Of a DNA stretch of 64,000 nucleotides, positions 9,279-17,418 are shown one piece after another. A program made the position numbers and the translations under genes. Position 1 is the stretch's first letter. Each line of letters begins with the position of its first letter. Origin of the DNA: CAVRAZ01 sp963719135 (lineage in GTDB: Bacteria; Pseudomonadota; Gammaproteobacteria; DSM-19610); NCBI GenBank assembly GCA_963719135.1, contig CAVRAZ010000001.1, forward strand, positions 806,001 to 870,000, read 5' to 3'. The notes under the pieces are model-generated. The model was not told the DNA's origin and ran no database searches. It was given only the letters and a program-made list of their open reading frames with translations.

Positions 9279-9295
9279 TGTTCTTACAACCCCTT

Positions 9296-9565
9296 AACCA
9301 CGAAGGACACGAAGGTCACGAAGAAATTCATATTCTTTTGTCACCGTCATTTTCTGGGCTTTGTCCACTCGGAACCCTTTGTGGCACCGCTCAACGCTCG
9401 ACGCCTTGTTGACGCCGGCAGGCAATACGAATCGCGGCATCCCTTCGACCATTGAGGAATGGAGGAACACCCTCAATCCATTCGGCAGATGCGCCCCGCG
9501 AGAATTTCCACGGGTCCAACAAGAGCCGCTCTTACCTTTGTGTCCTTCGTGTCCTTTGTGGTTAA
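9296..9565. repeat. Inverted-repeat insert between nuoD and nuoE
   Basis: The arm at 9296-9323 (AACCACGAAGGACACGAAGG...) and the inverted arm at 9535-9565 (...GTCCTTTGTGGTTAA) enclose about 210 bases. No start-to-stop gene in the enclosed DNA looks real. It is the same repeat family as at 2067-2557, 3207-3352 and 10862-10994. Confidence 0.7.
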
Positions 9566-9574
9566 GAGAACAAG

Positions 9575-10828
9575 TCACCGGTCGATCTCCCCGAACACGA
9601 TATCCTGGGTGCCGATGATCGCCACCACGTCTGCCAGCATGTGGCCGCGCGACATTTCGTCCAGCGCCGACAGGTGGGCGAAGCCTGGCGCACGGATCTT
9701 CAGCCGGTACGGCTTGTTCGCGCCGTCGGAAATCAGGTACACGCCGAATTCGCCCTTGGGGTGCTCGATTGCGGCGTAGGCTTCGCCTTCGGGGATGCAG
9801 AAGCCTTCCGTGAACAGTTTGAAGTGACGGATCAGCGCTTCCATGTCCTGCTTCATTTCCTCGCGCCGCGGGGGCGCGATCTTGGGATCGTCGAGCATCA
9901 CCGGACCGGGGTTGGCGCGCAGCCAGTCGACGCACTGCTTGACGATACGGTTCGACTGGCGCATTTCCTCGATGCGCACCAGGTAGCGGTCGTAGCAGTC
10001 GCCGTTGACGCCGACCGGAATGTCGAAGTCCACCTGATCGTAGATCGCATAGGGCTGCTTCTTGCGCAGGTCCCAGGCCACACCCGACCCGCGCAGCATC
10101 GGGCCGGTCAGGCCCAGTTGCAGCGCGCGTTCGGGCGAAACCACGCCGATGCCGACGGTGCGCTGCTTCCAGATGCGGTTGTCGGTGAGCAGCGTTTCGT
10201 ACTCGTCCACGCAGGCCGGAAAGCGCGCGGTGAAATCCTCGATGAAATCCAGCAGCGAACCCTGGCGGTTGCGGTTCAGGCGCTGCACGTCGGCCTTGTC
10301 GTGCCACTTGGATTCCTGGTACTGCGGCATCACGTCCGGCAGATCGCGGTAGACGCCGCCGGGCCGGTAGTAGGTCGCGTGCAGGCGCGCGCCCGAGACC
10401 GCCTCGTAGCAGTCCATCAGGTCCTCGCGCTCGCGGAAGCAGTAGAGGAAGATCGTCATGGCGCCGATGTCGAGGCCGTGCGCGCCCAGCCACAGCAGGT
10501 GATTCAGAATGCGCGTGATCTCGTCGAACATCACGCGGATGTACTGGGCGCGGACCGGCGCCTCGATCTGCAGCAGCTTTTCCATCGCCCGCACGTAGCC
10601 GTGTTCGTTGCACATCATGGACACGTAATCCAGCCGGTCCATGTAGCCGATGCTCTGATTGTAAGGCTTGCTCTCGGCGAGCTTCTCCGTGGCGCGGTGC
10701 AACAGCCCGATGTGCGGATCGGCGCGCTGCACGACCTCGCCGTCCATCTCCAGCACCAGGCGCAATACGCCGTGCGCCGCAGGGTGCTGCGGCCCGAAGT
10801 TCAATGTGTAGTTGCGAATTTCCGGCAT
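9575..10828 (-). CDS. nuoD: NADH-quinone oxidoreductase subunit D (NuoD)
   Basis: 49-kDa-type quinone-site subunit, homologous to the large subunit of NiFe hydrogenases but without a metal site. Its length of 417 residues is typical of a stand-alone NuoD rather than the enterobacterial NuoCD fusion. It begins MPEIRNYTLNFGPQHPAAHGVLRLVLEMDGE, the family's N-terminal signature with the quinone-binding His, and ends VFGEIDR. It is flanked on both sides by repeat inserts. Confidence 0.98.
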   Translation of the reverse strand: MPEIRNYTLNFGPQHPAAHGVLRLVLEMDGEVVQRADPHIGLLHRATEKLAESKPYNQSIGYMDRLDYVSMMCNEHGYVRAMEKLLQIEAPVRAQYIRVMFDEITRILNHLLWLGAHGLDIGAMTIFLYCFREREDLMDCYEAVSGARLHATYYRPGGVYRDLPDVMPQYQESKWHDKADVQRLNRNRQGSLLDFIEDFTARFPACVDEYETLLTDNRIWKQRTVGIGVVSPERALQLGLTGPMLRGSGVAWDLRKKQPYAIYDQVDFDIPVGVNGDCYDRYLVRIEEMRQSNRIVKQCVDWLRANPGPVMLDDPKIAPPRREEMKQDMEALIRHFKLFTEGFCIPEGEAYAAIEHPKGEFGVYLISDGANKPYRLKIRAPGFAHLSALDEMSRGHMLADVVAIIGTQDIVFGEIDR

Positions 10829-10861
10829 GTCTGGTTGTCGATCGCCTGATCTTGTTTACCT

Positions 10862-10994
10862 AACCACAAAGGACACAAAGGTCACGAAGAAAACCATCCT
10901 TTAACCGCTTCCACAAACCCGCTGCATACCATCGTCCCTATGCGGACACAAAAGGCACTTTTTTTCCTTTGTGTCCTTCGTGTCCTTTGTGGTT
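10862..10994. repeat. Inverted-repeat insert between nuoC and nuoD
   Basis: The arm at 10862-10889 (AACCACAAAGGACACAAAGG...) and the inverted arm at 10966-10994 enclose about 75 bases without a gene. It is the shortest of the paired inserts and separates nuoC from nuoD by 220 bases. Confidence 0.7.
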
Positions 10995-11048
10995 AATAGT
11001 TCACGCAGCTAACATTCGATGCAGCCTTGTGGTTAACAATCCGCACAC

Positions 11049-11744
11049 CTATTCAGTGCCGCGTTCCGCCGCACGAATCACCCGCGGCACCAGCACGCGT
11101 GGTTCGATGCTCACCGGTTCGTAGATCACACGGTTCTGCTCGGGATCGAAGCGCACTTCGACGTTGCCGGTCAGCGGGAAATCCTTGCGGAACGGATGGC
11201 CGATGAAGCCGTAGTCGGTCAGGATGCGGCGCAGGTCCGGGTGGCCGTCAAAGACGATGCCGAACAGGTCGAACGCCTCGCGCTCGTACCAGTTGGCGCT
11301 GGCCCAGACGTCGATCACGGACGGCACGATGGGCAGCCGGTCGTCGCCCGTGTAGACACGCACGCGCAGGCGGTGGTTGCGCAGCACCGACAGCAGGTGG
11401 TAGACCACCGCAAAACGCCGCCCGCCGCCGCCGGTTTCCACCGACAGTTCCTCGGTCAGGAAACCGAGGCGCGCGGCGTCGGTCGGTTCGACGCCGCGGC
11501 TGTAGCCGGCGCCGCTGGCCTGCTCGGTCTCCCACTCGGCCACACCGTAGGCGGCGTAGTCGACGCCGCTCAGATCGATGAGCTGTTGGAAGCGCAGCCG
11601 CGTGTCGTCGCGCAAGACCCGGCAGACGCCGGTCAGGTCGCCGGGCGCGACCTCGATGGTCAGTTCGCCGACGTGAACGCGGCTGTCGAGCAGGCGCTCG
11701 CCCAGCACTTCCTGCACGGTTTGCCGAAGTTCACTGATTTTCAT
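11049..11744 (-). CDS. nuoC: NADH-quinone oxidoreductase subunit C (NuoC)
   Basis: 30-kDa-type connecting subunit, 231 residues. The family signature WYEREAFDLFGI, followed by HPDLRRILTDYGFIGHP and FRKDFPL, occupies about residues 150-190. It starts only 13 bases downstream of the nuoA stop. In most genomes nuoB occupies this position, and it is missing here. The NuoC sequence itself is complete and not fused to NuoB or NuoD. Confidence 0.97.
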   Translation of the reverse strand: MKISELRQTVQEVLGERLLDSRVHVGELTIEVAPGDLTGVCRVLRDDTRLRFQQLIDLSGVDYAAYGVAEWETEQASGAGYSRGVEPTDAARLGFLTEELSVETGGGGRRFAVVYHLLSVLRNHRLRVRVYTGDDRLPIVPSVIDVWASANWYEREAFDLFGIVFDGHPDLRRILTDYGFIGHPFRKDFPLTGNVEVRFDPEQNRVIYEPVSIEPRVLVPRVIRAAERGTE

Positions 11745-11757
11745 CGAACGCCCGCCG

Positions 11758-12114
11758 TCATTCCCATTCCAGGGCGCCCTTCTTCCATTCGTAGATGAAG
11801 CCGATCACCAGAATGCCCAGGAACACCATCATGGCGACGAAGCCGAACAGGCCGATCTGATCGAGGACCACGGCCCAGGGAAACAAAAAAGCGATTTCCA
11901 GGTCGAAGATGATGAACAGGATGGCGACGAGATAATAGCGGACGTCGAAACGCATGCGGGTATCCTCGAACGCCTCGAACCCGCACTCGTAGGGTGAGTC
12001 CTTCTCGCTGTCCGGCTTGCGCGGCCCCAGCAGGAAGCCCGCCGCGATCGGCACCACGCCGATGCCGATACCGACTGCGATGAAGATCAACACCGGCACA
12101 TAGTTCTCTAGCAT
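11758..12114 (-). CDS. nuoA: NADH-quinone oxidoreductase subunit A (NuoA)
   Basis: Three-helix membrane subunit, 118 residues. The conserved loop PYECGFEAFEDTRMRFDVRYYLVAILFIIFDLEIAFLFPWA is recognisable at about residues 41-82, including the Cys of the ECG motif. It is the first gene of the operon on this strand. The 5' flank up to 12460 should hold the operon promoter, which I could not place with confidence. Confidence 0.97.
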   Translation of the reverse strand: MLENYVPVLIFIAVGIGIGVVPIAAGFLLGPRKPDSEKDSPYECGFEAFEDTRMRFDVRYYLVAILFIIFDLEIAFLFPWAVVLDQIGLFGFVAMMVFLGILVIGFIYEWKKGALEWE

Positions 12115-12460
12115 CTGTCCCTCATCCGACGCCCCTGGTGCGCTAGGCTTTTGTTTATTTTTCAGCCGACTGCGAAGCCAATCAGTCTAGGCCAGAGCGC
12201 CGGGCAGGTCAAGCTGGACCGTTCTGAACTTTTTCATTCGGATCATCGGGTTAATGGAATTTCTAGGGGCATAAAAAAGCCCCATGAACGCGCGGCGTAT
12301 TGAGGTTGGGTCGAACCGCTGGAAAACAGGGTCCGGGCAGGCTGATCCCGGCGTGTAACCGGACCCGTCGGTCTGCGTTAACCTACCTTGAAGCCGTTGC
12401 GCAGCGACGGTGTAGCGATTACGGTGACAGCGAAACCAGCGCGCAGCGCGGAGGTATGAC
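12115..12460. other. Intergenic region between divergent nuoA and the Tyr-rich lipoprotein gene
   Basis: 346 bases between divergently transcribed genes, so promoters for both are expected here. I see a short GGGGC/GCCCC inverted repeat with an A-rich loop at about 12267-12284. There is no tRNA, no secG and no convincing -35/-10 pair. No other gene is supported. Confidence 0.4.
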
Positions 12461-13006
12461 ATGACGATGAACTGGCAAATCGCCCGCTGGGCAATGGCCC
12501 CCATGCTGTTGCTGGTCGCCGGACTGAGTGGCTGCTACTGGCCGATTCATGAAGAGACACCGGCTTACGGCCCCGCCTACGGCGGCTATCCGTATGACTA
12601 CTACTATTACCCCAGCGTGGATGTGTACTACCAACTGAGATCCGGTGATTATTTCTATCGTCGCGACCACAATGGACGTTGGCTGCACGCCAGAACGCTA
12701 CCCCCGAATTTCCGCCTCGAGCGCAGAGATCGCATCGACCTCAGGATGGACAGCAACCGGCCGTGGGAACGGCACGACGAACACATCGGGAGATACCGGC
12801 CGCGCCCGGACTACAAACCGGACCCGCGACTCGATCGAGGCGAACGCAAGCACAACCAGGTGGTATACGAACGCTATCGACAGGGACAGGACAACAGTCC
12901 GCAACGCAACCAACCCTATCAACGTGGCGGTCAGAACGACCAGCAACGCAACGATCGCCTTCGGCGCGACCAGCGCGCCGGTCCGCATAGCCGCCGGCAC
13001 AACTGA
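12461..13006 (+). CDS. Tyr/Arg-rich putative lipoprotein
   Basis: A 181-residue protein with a lipoprotein signal: hydrophobic segment to about residue 25 ending LSGCYW, with Cys as the probable lipidation site. The mature part opens with a Tyr/Pro-rich stretch (PYDYYYYPSVDVYYQ). A region YYQLRSGDYFYRRDHNGRWLH follows, and then a long Arg/Gln/Asn-rich, probably disordered tail. GGAGG at 12450-12454 fits the ATG at 12461. I do not recognise a functional family. Envelope location is inferred from the signal. Confidence 0.75.
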   Translation: MTMNWQIARWAMAPMLLLVAGLSGCYWPIHEETPAYGPAYGGYPYDYYYYPSVDVYYQLRSGDYFYRRDHNGRWLHARTLPPNFRLERRDRIDLRMDSNRPWERHDEHIGRYRPRPDYKPDPRLDRGERKHNQVVYERYRQGQDNSPQRNQPYQRGGQNDQQRNDRLRRDQRAGPHSRRHN

Positions 13007-13431
13007 ACACCGTCAGGATGCCTTCGCATCCGGTGGGCTTCCGGATGAACGGCAAACTGCGGCAGCCACGGAGGGTCCTGTCGCGCCGCCGATGCACGTC
13101 TTCGCCGCCGACATTCCGCAAGTCACCACCGCCCGGAGCCTGTCCGAGCATTCTGGAAACAGCGAGGGTTCGCGGCCGCATTCGCGATCGGTCGCGTACG
13201 ATAGTGAACGCCATTTGACAGGGACGACCGGGTAATCGGACCGATTTCCCGCCGCCGCAGTTGCAGAGGAATTACCCGGACAGGATTCTTTCCGGATTCA
13301 GGCGTCTGCGATTTTCGCCGCGAGCCCGGCATGCGGCGCGGTTGTGTTCGACGTTCCCTGACCGGTAAGGTGGACCCTGTAAGGAAACCCCCGGCCGACG
13401 TTCGCAGCCGGGGGTTCTACCACGGGCTTAC
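13007..13431. other. Intergenic region between convergent genes
   Basis: 425 bases between two convergent genes. Apart from the terminator-like hairpin at 13386-13416 I see no supported gene or RNA. The overlapping ORFs here show no recognisable protein features. Confidence 0.4.
13386..13416 (-). terminator. Terminator-like hairpin
   Basis: AACCCCCGGC at 13386-13395 pairs with GCCGGGGGTT at 13407-13416 across an 11-base loop. It lies just downstream of the minus-strand Gly/Tyr-rich gene and also faces the convergent lipoprotein gene. On the minus strand the descending arm runs into GTTTCC, a weak U tract. Confidence 0.55.
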
Positions 13432-14217
13432 TTACTGGCCGCGGTACTGCGCCGGCGGGTTGCCGTAGCCCGTCGCTCCACCAAAGCCCGCCGCCGACGA
13501 ACCCGGCGCGGTCTGCGGAGCCGGGTAGGACGGGCCGGCACCCTGGGAATTCCTATAGCCCTGCTGGCCAGAGTATTCGTCCGCCGGCTGCTGCGAATAA
13601 TAGGACGGCGCGCCGCCGTGCGGCTGGTAGCCCGTCTGATACCCGGGCTGGGAACCGTAGCCGGTGTCAGGTTGCACGGAAGCGGGCGAAGCCTCCTGGT
13701 AGCCGCCGCTGAATCTCGGATTACCCGCGCCGCTGCTGTCGCCGCCCCAGGTTTGCCCCTGGTGCTGCGATTGTTCGAGTTCCTGAACGCGTCTTTTCAG
13801 CCGGTCGACTTCCGACTCGCCGCTCCCCGAGGAACTGGACTTGGGGATGCCCGCTCGCGCAGGCTCAGCCGGCAGCGGAGCAGCCGCGCCCGGCTGATAG
13901 CCCGGGGCACCGTTGGGTACCGCGCCATAGCCCGGCGCACCGTAGGGTACCGCGCCATAGCCCGGCCCCCCGGCACCCGGATACCCGTAGCCGGGGTAGC
14001 CGTAGCCCGGCCCGCCGTAGCCGGGGTAGCCGTAGCCCGGCCCACCGTAGCCCGGCCCACCATTGTAATCGTCGTCGTAGCCCCCCCTATTGTCATTGTT
14101 ATTGAACCAACGCGTGGGGTTCATGACATTGCCGAAGCCGAAGGCTGCGGCTGAACCGGCGAACAGCCCGCCCAAAATCAACGCGACGCCGGTCAATCTA
14201 TATTTCTTGATTTGCAT
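13432..14217 (-). CDS. Exported Gly/Tyr/Pro-rich protein, possibly sulfur-globule-related
   Basis: A 261-residue protein. I choose the ATG at 14217 because GGAGG lies just upstream (minus-strand reading) and it starts a clean signal peptide, MQIKKYRLTGVALILGGLFA ending SAAA. The mature N-terminus FGFGNVMNPTRWFNNND is followed by GPGYGGPGYGYPGYGG repeats, then AVPYGAPGYG repeats. A short heptad-like segment (DRLKRRVQELEQSQ, about residues 150-163) follows, and the tail is rich in Gln, Tyr and Gly. Repeated Gly-Tyr units after a Sec signal recall sulfur-globule envelope proteins. That assignment is an inference from composition. Confidence 0.6.
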   Translation of the reverse strand: MQIKKYRLTGVALILGGLFAGSAAAFGFGNVMNPTRWFNNNDNRGGYDDDYNGGPGYGGPGYGYPGYGGPGYGYPGYGYPGAGGPGYGAVPYGAPGYGAVPNGAPGYQPGAAAPLPAEPARAGIPKSSSSGSGESEVDRLKRRVQELEQSQHQGQTWGGDSSGAGNPRFSGGYQEASPASVQPDTGYGSQPGYQTGYQPHGGAPSYYSQQPADEYSGQQGYRNSQGAGPSYPAPQTAPGSSAAGFGGATGYGNPPAQYRGQ

Positions 14218-14821
14218 GATAAGGTATTCCTCCAATCCGGTACGGCGCAAAACTGCGACGCGACGCGACGCCACGACCGTACACTTCCTAAACTTCTAGC
14301 ACCTACACACAGGCCCGTCAACGCCAATGACTTGCGCGCGATCAAGTTTCCGCCACACGCGCAAACACGCGGCGGCGCCTGCCAGCTTCCGGCTGCCTGG
14401 AGGTTCGTTGCATTGCCCGGTTCGCTCGTCCACCCCGAGTGCGCGCACTCGGGGAACGTTCGCGCGCATCGGGCGGTCGACCAGGGCGGACCGTTCGGGA
14501 ATCGGTCGCTGAAGGCCGCAGTCAAGTCAGCGGAAAAATAACATTAAGACAAGATCCGAACGACGATCGGCATCTGGATTTGAGAACAGGTGCTAGGGTA
14601 AAGTATTGCAAACCGTCAAACTTTCTGAGCGGCGTCAATGCAACAGGGTGGCGGATTTACAAAGATGTACCGACGAGCCGCGGATGCATCCGCGGTGGGC
14701 GTTCTGGGGGAGCCGACGTGCTTCAATGGTCTAGCACCTGAATCACTCGACAAATCGACCGATAAGTACGTGGTTCGGCTATCTTGCACTAAATGTATGT
14801 TGATTGGGAGGTTATTCACTC
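14218..14821. other. Intergenic region with divergent promoters and a perfect palindrome
   Basis: 604 bases between two divergent genes for exported Gly/Tyr-rich proteins. It contains a 22-bp perfect palindrome (listed separately) and otherwise no gene I can support. The last 100 bases are visibly more AT-rich, as expected for the promoter of the plus-strand gene. Confidence 0.5.
14433..14454. promoter_or_regulatory. 22-bp perfect palindrome
   Basis: The half-site CCCCGAGTGCG is followed exactly by its reverse complement, giving a 22-bp perfect dyad. It lies between the two divergent Gly/Tyr-rich exported protein genes. It could be an operator for a dimeric regulator or a small cruciform. 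Nothing in the window names the regulator. Confidence 0.5.
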
Positions 14822-15265
14822 ATGAAGAAACTGACGAAAGTAGCAGTTGCCGCCCTGGTGACCGGGTCGGCCTTGCTGGGGGCCACCAGCGCGAACGCTT
14901 GGTGGGGTGATGATGATTACTGGGGCGGCCCCTGGGGCGGCTATCCCGGATATGGTGGCTGGGGCGGTCCCTGGGGCGGCTATCCGGGCTACGGCTACGG
15001 CGGCTACCCGGGCTACGGCGGCTGGGGCGGCTACCCGGGCTACGGCGGCTGGGGCGGCTACCCGGGCTACGGCGGCTGGGGCGGCTACCCGGGCTACGGC
15101 GGCTACGGCGGCTACGGCGGCTACGGCGGCTACGGCGGCTACGGCGGCTACGGCGGCTACGGCGGCTACCCGGGCTACGGCTGGGGCGGCTATCCGGCGT
15201 ACGCAGTTCCCGCAGCTCCCGCGGCACCTGCCAAGTCCACGACCAGCACCGACAGCGCCAAGTAG
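14822..15265 (+). CDS. Sulfur-globule-like Gly/Tyr-rich exported protein
   Basis: A 147-residue protein. The ATG at 14822 follows GGGAGG with good spacing and begins a signal peptide MKKLTKVAVAALVTGSALLG ending ANA|WWG. The mature protein starts WWGDDDYWGGPWGGYPGYGG, continues as GGYPGYGGW units and then eight or more GGY triplets, and ends in a Pro/Ala and Ser/Thr tail. Sulfur globule proteins of purple and other sulfur oxidisers are small, Sec-exported and Gly/Tyr-rich, with a WWG-type mature start. The match is compositional, without catalytic residues to confirm it. The SorAB genes at 46-47.6 kb make a sulfur-oxidising host plausible. Confidence 0.7.
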   Translation: MKKLTKVAVAALVTGSALLGATSANAWWGDDDYWGGPWGGYPGYGGWGGPWGGYPGYGYGGYPGYGGWGGYPGYGGWGGYPGYGGWGGYPGYGGYGGYGGYGGYGGYGGYGGYGGYPGYGWGGYPAYAVPAAPAAPAKSTTSTDSAK

Positions 15266-15341
15266 TCTGCCTTCATCGAAGCAAACCGGCCGGGAAGACG
15301 GCGGCAGTGTCGCCGTCTTCCGCGGGCCGATCTTAAAGAAC

Positions 15342-15366
15342 GGACCGCGCGGCAGTCCTTTTTTTT
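15342..15366 (+). terminator. Rho-independent terminator
   Basis: GGAC-C-GC with GC-A-GTCC forms a hairpin with one mismatch at 15342-15358, followed directly by eight T residues. A second hairpin, GAAGACGGCG/CGCCGTCTTC, lies upstream at 15294-15320. Both are downstream of the sulfur-globule-like gene. Confidence 0.7.
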
Positions 15367-15597
15367 GCCCGGCAATTATTGACTGCTGACGAGCGGCAAC
15401 CCGCTTTGCTCAGCCGCCAAGGACGCCAGGGATCCGGAACAATCAATCCAAGGTACATGAAGAAAGACTATTTACCGCCTTCGCGCTCCTTTGCAGTCAA
15501 TAGCGTTTCACTTCACGTTGCCGGCGGTGTCCGAGGATGGACCCGGCGCTCATCCGCTTCAGCCGGACTGCGACGCGGCCAATGACAAGAAAACGTC

Positions 15598-15671
15598 GTG
15601 TCCTTTGTGTCCTTTGTGGTTAAGAATTTGAAAGGGTTTTTCCTTCGCGTCCGTCGCGTCCTTTGCGGTTA
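15598..15671. repeat. Two tandem arms of the GAAGGAC/ACAAAGGAC repeat family
   Basis: The arm at about 15598-15623 is the CTTTGTGT type and ends GTGGTTAA. The arm at 15641-15671 is the CTTCGCGTCC type and ends GCGGTTAA. Both have the same orientation, so unlike the nuo inserts they do not form an inverted pair. The two sub-types match the two types seen in nuo (the GCG type around the GxxExxY gene and the GTG type around empty inserts). Confidence 0.6.
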
Positions 15672-15720
15672 AGCAAACGGCTGCCCACGTAAGTCTTGTC
15701 GTTCATTGCGACACGCGGCC

Positions 15721-17418
15721 TCAGTAAGGCTTCGCCACCGGGTAGTCGCGGAACTGCGCCACGGCGTCGAAGTGCCCGGTGCCCAGCATCGGATCGCTCT
15801 TTGGCCAGGCATCGCGCTCGGGCATTTTGCCCTTCTTGTAGGTATCGAGCGCGTCGCGCATCCGCTGCATCTGTTGCGGACTGACCCGCCAGGTGAGCCT
15901 GTCGATCAACTGCTGCTGCTCGCGCGCCGCCTCTTCGAACCGCCCGTCGGCGGCGGCAGCCAGCGCCTGCGCCTCGACCAGCGGCGGCATCGGTTGCGCC
16001 ACCACCAGCGCATTCGCCGTGTCCAGCGCGCGCTTGCGGTCGCGCACCGCCGGATCACGGCTCAGCGCGCGCAGCAGGATCATGGCGTATTGAAGTTCGA
16101 CCTGACGGGGATGCGCTTCGATGCGCCGTTCGAGCATCCGCGCCACTTCGGCGTCGGGCCGCCCCGCCCTGTGCAGCGCGACCGGCTCCAGCAGGCGTGC
16201 CGGCGGTATCGCGTCGCTGGCTTTCAACGCCGCGGCGTAGTGTTGCGCCGCTTGCGCATACTGCCCGTCGTCGAACAGCAGGTTGGCCAGGAAGAAATGC
16301 GCACCCTCGTTGCCGGGCTCGAGTTGGACTATGCGGCGATAGTGCGCGGCCGCCTGCCTGGTCTCGCCCTGTGACTGCATGAGCATCCCCAGGAACAGGT
16401 TGGCGAGCAGATGATCCGGATCGCGCGCGATGACCGACTGCAACTGCGTGCGCGCCGCCTCGGTCTGCCGGTCCAGGAACAGCGCGCGCGCATAGCTCAC
16501 CCGCGCCGCAAGATTGTCGGGATCGAACTTCAATCCCTGCTCGAAATGCGCGACGGCAGCCGCGTAATCCTGGCTGCGGACAGCCTGCAGCCCCTGACGG
16601 AAATCGCGCCTCGCCGGCGCCAGCACCTGTTGAAGTTCGTCGACCAGCGGGTCGTCGGCCGCGGGCGTCCCGTGTTTGAACAGGGCCAGATGCTCGCGCG
16701 CGAGTTCCTCCTTACCCAGGTGGCGATAGGCCTGCGCCAGCGGATAGTGCGTTTCGGCGCCCTTCGGGTTGACGGCCAGCGCCTCGGTGAGATGGCGTTC
16801 GGCGCCGGCATAGTCGCGCTGCAGCAGATCGATCTGTCCCAGGTAATAGAGCGCGGCGCCGCGCAGACCGGGCGTACCTGCCGCGCGTTCCAGCGACGTC
16901 CGCGCCTGATCCAGCGCATCGGTGTCGAGCCACGCCTGACCCAGGCGCAGGTCGACGGGCGCGTAGTCGGGATTGAGCCGGCGCGCGGTGGCCAGCAATT
17001 CCAGCGCCGCTTCACTCCGTCCGCGCGTGAGCGCCAGATAGCCTGCGTAATAGGCCCAGCGGTAATCGTCCGGCGCCAGGGCGCGCGCATTGCCCCAGCA
17101 CACCTCGGCCGACGCGTCGATCTTCACCTGCTGGTAAAGCGCGCAGAGCCGGGCAAAGGCCTCGGCCAGATTCTTCGCGTCGGTCCCGTCGGCGCGCAGC
17201 AGCGCATCGACCTTGCCGCGCGCGTCGCCGATCGCATCCTGTGCATTGCGGTCGGCGCCGCCGATGTCCGGTTCCGGCAGCGGGTGAATACGCTCCTGCC
17301 AGGCCTGCGGCAACTGCGCCAGCGCATCGGCCGGCGCCGGCGGCGACACACCGAACCACAGCAGCAGGCACAAGCCCGCGCCGCGGGCGGTGTTCGCAGC
17401 GGCACGCCACTGCGTCAT
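15721..17418 (-). CDS. Exported TPR-repeat protein
   Basis: A 565-residue protein. An N-terminal signal-like segment (ARGAGLCLLLWFGVSPPAPADA) is followed by tandem tetratricopeptide repeats through most of the length, for example YYLGQIDLLQRDYAGAERHLTEALAVNPKGAETHYPLAQAYRHLG. It overlaps the upstream FG-GAP gene by 4 bases (ATGA) and is the last gene of a three-gene operon with a multiheme cytochrome. A periplasmic scaffold role for the cytochrome or FG-GAP partner is plausible but inferred. Confidence 0.8.
   Translation of the reverse strand: MTQWRAAANTARGAGLCLLLWFGVSPPAPADALAQLPQAWQERIHPLPEPDIGGADRNAQDAIGDARGKVDALLRADGTDAKNLAEAFARLCALYQQVKIDASAEVCWGNARALAPDDYRWAYYAGYLALTRGRSEAALELLATARRLNPDYAPVDLRLGQAWLDTDALDQARTSLERAAGTPGLRGAALYYLGQIDLLQRDYAGAERHLTEALAVNPKGAETHYPLAQAYRHLGKEELAREHLALFKHGTPAADDPLVDELQQVLAPARRDFRQGLQAVRSQDYAAAVAHFEQGLKFDPDNLAARVSYARALFLDRQTEAARTQLQSVIARDPDHLLANLFLGMLMQSQGETRQAAAHYRRIVQLEPGNEGAHFFLANLLFDDGQYAQAAQHYAAALKASDAIPPARLLEPVALHRAGRPDAEVARMLERRIEAHPRQVELQYAMILLRALSRDPAVRDRKRALDTANALVVAQPMPPLVEAQALAAAADGRFEEAAREQQQLIDRLTWRVSPQQMQRMRDALDTYKKGKMPERDAWPKSDPMLGTGHFDAVAQFRDYPVAKPY

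Larger units (their letters stand above)
15266..15720. other. Intergenic region with terminator and repeat arms
   Basis: Convergent intergenic DNA. It holds the terminator at 15342-15366 and two GAAGGAC-family repeat arms at 15598-15671. No gene is supported. Confidence 0.5.

Noticed and set aside
2067..10994. CRISPR array suggested by recurring short repeats in the nuo operon
   Set aside because: Repeats are few, imperfect, occur as inverted pairs, and are not separated by uniform spacers; no cas genes are in the window.
12300..12330. tRNA-like string GGGTCGAACCGC upstream of the lipoprotein gene
   Set aside because: No acceptor or anticodon stems can be built around it.
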